DNA of 64,000 nucleotides from Rheum nobile. Taxonomy: Eukaryota > Streptophyta > Magnoliopsida > Caryophyllales > Polygonaceae. How positions within the stretch are numbered: position 1 is the first letter of the stretch; every line of letters starts with the position of its first letter. The translations under genes and the position numbers were made by a program. Where the stretch lies: positions 620,001 to 684,000 of the forward strand of contig WOAB01000319.1 in the NCBI GenBank assembly GCA_027886185.1, in the 5' to 3' direction. The notes beneath the pieces are model-generated. The model did not search any database and had not been told where the DNA came from. It saw nothing but the letters and a program-made list of their open reading frames with translations. Of the stretch, positions 58,336 through 64,000 are shown piece after piece.

Positions 58336-59317
58336 CCGCTTGCGGAGCTCAAAAGTTGCAAGTCAGATGTTCGACGAAATGCCCCAAAGGGATCCGGTTT
58401 TTAAAAAAAAAAATCCTCAGAACACCAAACTCCAAACTTGTTCGCCGGCAGAACCCAGGGAAAAGAAGAAAGTATTTTAGCTGTAACGTCGCATGTTGGA
58501 ACAGTGTCTTGGTTGGACAGAATTCGGATCACATGAATCATGTCTCTTTGATTTACTTTTTTCCATTTTCAAACTAGCTACTTTTTTGTAACTGTTTGAG
58601 AACGGTAAATTTGGGATTTTGACTGATAGAAAGAAGAATTGAAGTGGTTGACCACATTGTGCGAGTTGCTGTCAACTACTCCCGTCTCCCAAGGTACTTG
58701 ATTTGGTGAGTTTTTTTTTTTTTTTTTTAATGAGAATTACAAATTTTAGACTTGTTCGAAGAGTTATTAATTGAAAACATAATATAGTACTCGATAATAA
58801 ATAATGTAGTGGGATTGATAATGTTTTTTGAAGTTGAGTTCTAAGATTTTGCAGGATACAATAAAAGACAAGATGTTAGTTTGGTAAAAGGTCGGGCTTG
58901 TTACTTGAGTTGTTTTGAGGAATTTCAGATAAGAGCATGGCCCCAACTACTTTATTTCATCTACAATCATTGTTTCCATTCTCAAAAGCTATGTACATTA
59001 TCATTAGTCAAACGGTCCAATATCTCCATCATGGCTTATAACTTAGAATGATCTGATTCCAAAGTCGAGAAGTGGCACACGTGTTTTAAAAAGTGCACCT
59101 ACTTATGACGAACTAAATAGTCAAACGCAGTACAAAAAAACAGCTGGTAAAAGTAACTTCTTTTTTTGGTCGAAAACTGGTAGAAGTAACTAGTGATAGA
59201 GGTCCACTGATGCTTAATAAACTCACTGATGCCTAATGCTCCAACATAGAGACCACCTCGATACGTCATGAGGTTCTAACTTCTAAGTATTTAACAATAG
59301 TACCCAGAAAATTAAAT
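58336..59317 (-). promoter_or_regulatory. Upstream region of the transporter gene
   Basis: This is the 5' UTR and promoter by position. It includes an A-run near 58403 and a T-run of about 20 at 58711-58729. No core element is clear enough to call. No ORF. Confidence 0.4.
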
Positions 59318-60074
59318 ATTCTCTCCGTATGAAAAAAATTTGTCATTTTAAAATTTGACACATTTATTAAAAAATATAATGATTATCATATATTCTCATA
59401 ATTTTTTCTTAAAATTTATAAGTATTTTTAATAACTCATCTCAATTATAGCCAATAATCATAGAAAATTTGTATAAAAAGAGCTAAAAAATACAATTTTT
59501 GATGTCAAACTTCTGACGCAGTAGGAACCGCGAGGATTAGCAAACGCTAAACCTAGATCGAAGATTAAGTTCACAAGCGACGAACTCAAATGATAAATTC
59601 TGGAATCCACTAGAAAATAAGATAAACTCTTAGGGTTTTGATTGAATAAAAGATAAATGTCTGCAACAACCGAAAAGTGCTTAAATACTGAAAACGAAAC
59701 TCTAGGGCGAAAATAAACCGAAATCGAATTAAAATATAAATTACTGAAAATATTAAAATGCTGGTTTGAGGCCCGAAACGACCTCGGATAGCCTAAAAAG
59801 CTCATACATCACAGCAAAGCGGTGAGTTTGACTCGTTGGGTCGGTCTCTTTCCGAAAACATATTATAATAGTCAATCGGATACCGAACGCCAAATCTACG
59901 CAAGACCGGACGAACCTTTGCGACGATCAATCTCCTCTTCGATGCGCGCAGCCAGCCTTCCTACGTCAACCCCGTAACTCACCAATAAATTATTATCTAA
60001 ACACCTAAAATGACAATCTTTTCTATACAAAAATTATGGTCTAAAATAACAACATTTTCAAAACCGATGGAGTA
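59318..60074. repeat. Possible Stowaway-like element with an insertion
   Basis: The left end (ctctccgtatgaaaaaaatt) and the inverse of the right end (tactccatcggttttgaaaa) resemble the CTCCxTCxG ends of plant Stowaway-type elements, each followed by a TTGTC/TTGTT and ATTTTA stretch. The middle (about 59500-59990) is of another, less AT-rich composition and may be a separate insertion. Boundaries are uncertain. Confidence 0.35.
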
Positions 60075-60394
60075 TGTAACAATAGTACCCAGACATGTTA
60101 CATGGCGCAGGTGAACAATGAGGTTATGTGACCTATTGGTCAAACAAGTTTTCGGTGGTCAACGCCGTCAATACGTTGATGTATTGATCGGACATTATTT
60201 TGAGGACTATTTTTTAAAATTGTATTTTGGTGAAGAATTCAAAATTTTCTAGAGTTTTTAATTATTTAATTTACAAAATGAAATAAAATTAAAATACTAA
60301 TTAACTACAAAATGATACATAAGTGAAGTGGGCCTAAAATTGTTCTAGTGTCTCCCAAGAGAATAGGTTATATAAAGGGAAAAGATCTTATGCC

Positions 60395-60700
60395 GACGAC
60401 CACTCAAGTGCGGATGTGAGAATATTGTGTTCATATGACACATAGATAGAAAACGTATCCACATATAAGAGAAGAAAGCGTAAGTGTGTATATGTTTAGT
60501 TATTGAAAATATGTGTTTATATATTTTGTAGTATGTACGTTTATGTTTTTTTAGTATGTGTTCATATACTTCTAAATGTCTCCTATATGTACATATGTTC
60601 TCTTCATAAGTGTGCATATATTCCCTATGTATGAATAATTTTCTTAATAAGTGTGGATATTATCTACTCCACACATGAGCATCATTCTCACTTGATCCTA
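60395..60700. repeat. Fold-back repeat (MITE-like), copy 2
   Basis: It shares caagtgcggatgtgagaat and gtgttcatatg words with 54264-54592, and its right end (cattctcacttg) is inverted to the left end. More diverged than copy 1. Confidence 0.4.
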
Positions 60701-60791
60701 AAATCCACATCATATTAAGCTACAACAAGTTTTCAAATTGGTTTTCCAAAACAACTCTACATTCAATCTCAAGTAAGGATTTGTTCGGTTC

Positions 60792-61090
60792 TGATAGGGA
60801 AAATAACGCACTTTCCTATTTCAGTAGATGAGGCCCAATGGATTTAATTAAACCCATTTACTAAAATTAGAGAGGTATTTAATGACTTAAGTCTATCCTC
60901 AAATCCTAAAAGACATGTTCAATTACTCAAATTGTAACTATCGATCTAATTAGAGAGGTATTTAATGACTTAAGCTACAACAAGTTTTCAAATTTGTTAG
61001 CTGACGATGTTCAACTATTGTTTTTCATATTCAACTTTCATTCGTAGGGAATTCGATCGTTTACTTTTACAAATTCAATATCGTTCAGCA
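60792..61090 (+). repeat. 5' LTR of the LARD-like element, rearranged
   Basis: It matches 63686 onward up to cgatct (60941-60946). The next 68 bp are replaced by copies of other nearby sequence, and similarity resumes at tattgtttttc(a/g)tattcaac. About 60 bp present in the 3' LTR (ctaagggcgaatcagttcat onward) is also missing near 60910. The exact end (…gttcagca) is inferred. Confidence 0.7.
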
Positions 61091-61095
61091 ACTAT

Positions 61096-61112
61096 ATTTG
61101 GCGCCGTCTGTT
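61096..61112 (+). other. Primer binding site of the LARD-like element
   Basis: tttggcgccgtctgttg is the common start of the internal region in Tat/Athila/Ogre-type Gypsy elements. The match to a specific tRNA was not worked out. Confidence 0.65.
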
Positions 61113-61348
61113 GGAGACGATTACGATGAATCCGGTACGGAGAAAGGTGAATGGGGCTTTAGTGGTGGCGACGATGCCGACGCTTCCGATCTGATGCGAC
61201 CACTGCGTTAGGAAGGGGATCAAGCGAAGCCACAGGGAGGATCGTCTTCATCTGGCAGTCTGGCACAGCCCTCGCGTGGCGGAGCGCCCCCATTGCAAAC
61301 CCTAGCCCGGCGGCGAATTGGAGGAGGACATCGAGAGCGTTAGTCTCG

Positions 61349-61611
61349 CAGGTAGGAGTGGCCGTTTGATGGTGAGCCGGATCCCTCCCTTCTTCCTGCA
61401 CACCACCCTTCGGAAGGAGACGGGGACGATGCCGGCGCGGTAGTGGGCGATCTGCTGGAAGACGGGTCGGGAGAGGTCGAAGTGGCGGAGGGGAAGGTTG
61501 CACCAGCCGCCGGCGTTGTTGGGGAGGGCGGTGTCCTCGTCACCGCCACCAACTTCTGCCCCCCATGGTGCCGGCAGTATCGCCGCCGCCGTAGAAGGTG
61601 GTGTGGGGCAT
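61349..61611 (-). pseudogene. Captured alpha-expansin gene fragment
   Basis: On the minus strand the fragment begins MPHTTFYGGGDTAGTMGG (from 61611). After a break it reads ALPNNAGGWCNLPLRHFDLS, then PVFQQIAHYRAGIVPVSFRR and CRKKGGIRLTI, and then, one base out of frame, NGHSYL. These are the hallmark stretches of the first domain and the linker of alpha-expansins, secreted wall-loosening proteins. About 50 residues, including the conserved CGYGNLY and GACYE regions, are missing, a short block is inverted, and a frameshift precedes NGHSYL. No start context or full domain survives. It lies antisense to the element around it. The GC content is far above that of its neighbours. Confidence 0.85.
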
Positions 61612-61719
61612 CGAGTCGCCGGCGCTGAGCGAGTGGTACCGTCGGCAGTAGTCGGGATGGGGAGAGAGAGGTTTTGAAAGAGGAGTTCTATGACTTTTCA
61701 TCATCGTCATGGTGTCGAC

Positions 61720-62270
61720 CTCAAGCGGCTCGTGGGAGGTTCAAACGAGGTCCGACTGGGGCAAGGTCGGTACCACTGGACTCGTGGTGCTACAGAGGTT
61801 CATCGAATGTGGTCCGAAGAGACAATGGTTTTCCACTGGGTTCAGAAAAGTTGCATGAAAACAGCTAAAGACTGGACTGCTATATATCTTTTCAGCACAT
61901 CGTTGCAAGGACCAAACTTCAAGCGCACGGTAGGAAGCCCAAACGAAGTCGGATTGAGGCAGCGTCGGCGGCACTGAATCTGGGAGACTGCAAGGCTTCA
62001 CCGAGAGTGGGTCGCGAAGGCCGGACTTCATCACCGGAGCTGAAGCAATGGAGCAAACATAGCAGGAGAGAGCATCACTATATGCTGTCCAACATGTCAA
62101 TGCAGGGAGCAAGGTTCAAGCAGTTCGTTGATGGTTCAATCGGGCCCCGAGCGGGGCAAGGTCAGCGGCATTGGATTTGCGGGACTGCAGGGTTCCACCG
62201 AGAGCGGGTCGTGGATGCGGATCTCTTCCACCAGCACTGGAAAGACGACATGAACATAGCCTAAGAGCTA
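61720..62270 (+). repeat. Three imperfect tandem repeats of about 160-200 bp
   Basis: Units start near 61720, 61917 and 62105. Each begins with a ttcaagcg(c/g)-like word and includes a (c/g)ggggcaaggtc(a/g)g(t/c)-like word about 30 bp in, a ggttc(a/c)(t/c)cgaga-like word, and a central Cys-free His/Trp-coding stretch in one frame (for example HWTRGATEVHR and HWICGTAGFHRER). Open frames cross the units but match no family I know. Confidence 0.65.
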
Positions 62271-62593
62271 AGTTTCCTACCCTCCTCTTTGAGTACAATG
62301 CATACTTTGAAAATTATTGATATGTGTTGATTGTTATGGAGAGTTGGATTGCAATTAGAATTGAGCAATATCTATAAATTGTCAATCCGATTTTCACTAC
62401 GTACACTGTTTTTTAAGCATGAGCACGTCATTGAATGATCGATGTGACATCTATGAACATGTCAGCTAACAAATTACAGGAAGTTTAAAACCGCACCACA
62501 TGGCACGAGAGCAAGCTGTCGTCATACTGTTCCTATCAGTTCGCAAGACGTATGTTGAGAAACGGGTGACGATGAGACCTAGGTGAACGAATT

Positions 62594-63573
62594 CACGCCG
62601 GATGTCCTTGACATACCGGCGGAAGTATCGATCAGGAGAGTCTCACGTCAAGTTTCCAACTGCTCTTTCAGCTTGGGTGGTAGGTAATCCCCGTCGGCTT
62701 TCCGTACGCCCGAAGGAGGTTTATGCCAATAGCTAGGAGTAGGCTTGGGTGGCAGGTAATCCCCGTTGGCGTTCCGTACGCCCGGAGGAGGTTTATGCCA
62801 AGAGCCTACTACTCATCGATATGTTGAGGGGCAGATGATGAGACCGGGGCAAGGTGACTTCTCGTCGGTGTCCTTGACAACCGACGGAAGCGTTAGCCAG
62901 GGAGATCTCACATCATGTTTCCAACAAAGGCTGACGGTGGCATCTCAGGGGAATGCCACATGTCAAACTCTTCATAAATAAGCGCATCCTAAATAACTAG
63001 ACACGTCGAGCAACTGATCTAGAATTAGAGATAGCAAAGTGAATACGAGTGAACAACTTCATTCAATAAGACTAAAAACCTTCTGAGGGCCGGACTGGCC
63101 AAGAGAGGCCTACGTTAAAGCGGTAAATGCGCATAACTGCATACCTACAGAGTGCAAAACAGCACATTTGCAGGCTCTGTAGTCCTGCACGGTTTGCCGC
63201 AAACCGCACAGGATGGTCGCAGACCGTGCAGGTAGCGTTTTTTAGCCATGTGTCAAGCCCATTTTACCTCTCAAGAGATAAGTTCTAAACGATAGCCATG
63301 TGTCAAGCCCATTTTACCTCTCAAGAGATAAGTTCTATTTCTACTCTCAATTGTTATTATATTATTAAATCTCTGACAATTATATTGCTATTGTAAACTG
63401 CAACTAATCATGAGTATGCAGGGTTTTGCGACACGAGCTCCTACTACTTACCCAAGAGAACTCCCAATGTAGCAACAACAACGGCACATGATCAAGCGAC
63501 ATCGAGTTAGGCGTCTAAAATGAGAATATGCCGATCGACATCACGCCGGATGTCCTTGACATACCGACGGAAG
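62594..63573 (+). repeat. Dispersed and tandem short repeats inside the LARD-like element
   Basis: A 32-bp word (cacgccggatgtccttgaca, continuing to ggaag) occurs at 62594-62625 and 63542-63573 with one mismatch, and a shorter form lies near 62866-62893. A 65-bp unit with gtacgcccg(a/g)aggaggttt is duplicated at about 62670-62734 and 62742-62806. A 45-bp unit is duplicated exactly at 63243-63287 and 63293-63337. Confidence 0.85.
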
Positions 63574-63685
63574 CACCGAGTAAGGCCGGAAAAAGATCGT
63601 TACACACGGGCCAAGAGGAAGCTCGAGCGTGGTGGTGATTCGGCTTCCCGAGCCTACAACAGTCACGAAAACCCGAGGGGCAAAT

Positions 63686-64000
63686 TGATAGAAAAAATTA
63701 CGCACTTTCCTATTTCAGTAGATGAGGCCCAATGGATTTAATTAAGCCCATTTACTAAAATTAGAGAGGTATTTAATGACCTAAGTCTATCCTCAAACCC
63801 TAAGGGCGAATCAGTTCATGATTCAGCCTCATTTTCATCTTCCTCCTCCCTGGAGAGGAAAGACATGTTCAATTGCTCAAATTGTAACTATCGATCTCAT
63901 ATTGAGAATCCTGGATTGGAATCCTCCAGATGTAGCCGTTTACGGTGAACTGGGTCAACAAATCTCGCGTTCTTTATTGTTTTTCGTATTCAACGTTCAT
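63686..64000 (+). repeat. 3' LTR of the LARD-like element, cut by the window end
   Basis: The first 315 bp of the LTR show the less rearranged version of the sequence at 60792-61090. Confidence 0.8.

Larger units (their letters stand above)
60792..64000 (+). mobile_element. Non-autonomous LTR element (LARD-like) running off the right edge
   Basis: The 5' LTR (60792 to about 61090) starts TGATAGGGAAAATAACGCAC. A second LTR starts at 63686 (TGATAGAAAAAATTACGCAC) and continues past the window. Ttggcgccgtctgttgg just after the first LTR is a Gypsy-type primer binding site, and CGAGGGGCAAAT before the second is a polypurine tract. The 2.6-kb interior has no gag or pol. It holds an expansin fragment and several tandem repeats. 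Confidence 0.82.

Noticed and set aside
59458..59805. A 115-codon open frame on the minus strand
   Set aside because: No family resemblance, within a probable repeat, no conserved motif and unusual Phe/Ser-rich composition.
61690..62264. Open frames across the tandem units as a new gene
   Set aside because: Frames change from unit to unit, no start or stop context is shared, and the units lie inside a non-autonomous LTR element.

Overview
The window looks like a eudicot nuclear chromosome segment. It is AT-rich and intron-bearing, and most of it is LTR retrotransposon. The species cannot be named from the sequence. Only two ordinary plant genes are recognisable. One is an apparently intact 18-exon ERD6-like sugar transporter (55013-58335, minus strand). 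The other is a broken leucine-rich-repeat receptor kinase of the Xa21/FLS2/EFR class, also on the minus strand. Its exon 1 is at 51232-53764 and its exon 2 at 15828-16186, so the single kinase-domain intron now spans about 35 kb.

Layout: 1-1001 is part of a Tekay-like Gypsy LTR that cuts a MULE transposase remnant (1002-1562). An Ale/Retrofit-like Copia element (plus strand, 2422-15376, TSD TAAAC) follows. Its gag is split by a minus-strand Gypsy derivative (3583 to about 10762) that keeps gag but has no pol. The last exon of the receptor kinase comes next. The huge intron then holds Sirevirus A (16261-49732, plus, TSD CTAAG). A Gypsy solo LTR (22040-24542, TSD CCAGT) sits in the RNase H region of A. 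Sirevirus B (28341-49351, minus, TSD GAAAC) sits in the 3' LTR of A. A Tekay chromovirus C (35776-46791, minus, TSD CGGGT) sits in the gag of B. When B is removed, the two halves of A's 3' LTR add up to 855 bp, exactly the length of its 5' LTR, so the nesting order is firm. The rest of the intron carries three MITE-like insertions, two of them hAT-type with 8-bp TSDs.

To the right of the transporter are small repeats and the start of a non-autonomous LTR element (60792 to beyond the window end) with a GGCGCCG-type primer binding site. It has no visible gag or pol. It contains an antisense, rearranged fragment of an alpha-expansin gene and several tandem repeats, and its 5' LTR shows a patchwork that looks like templated filler DNA.

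Points worth following up are: an extra acidic ORF with an MGxxxS N-terminus between the primer binding site and gag of Tekay C; a shared third ORF in both Sireviruses; family-specific GC-rich motif arrays around the TATA box of the Gypsy LTRs; the expansin capture with an internal inversion; and growth of a receptor intron from roughly 240 bp to 35 kb. No wholly new gene system is evident. Most retroelement genes carry stops or frameshifts.
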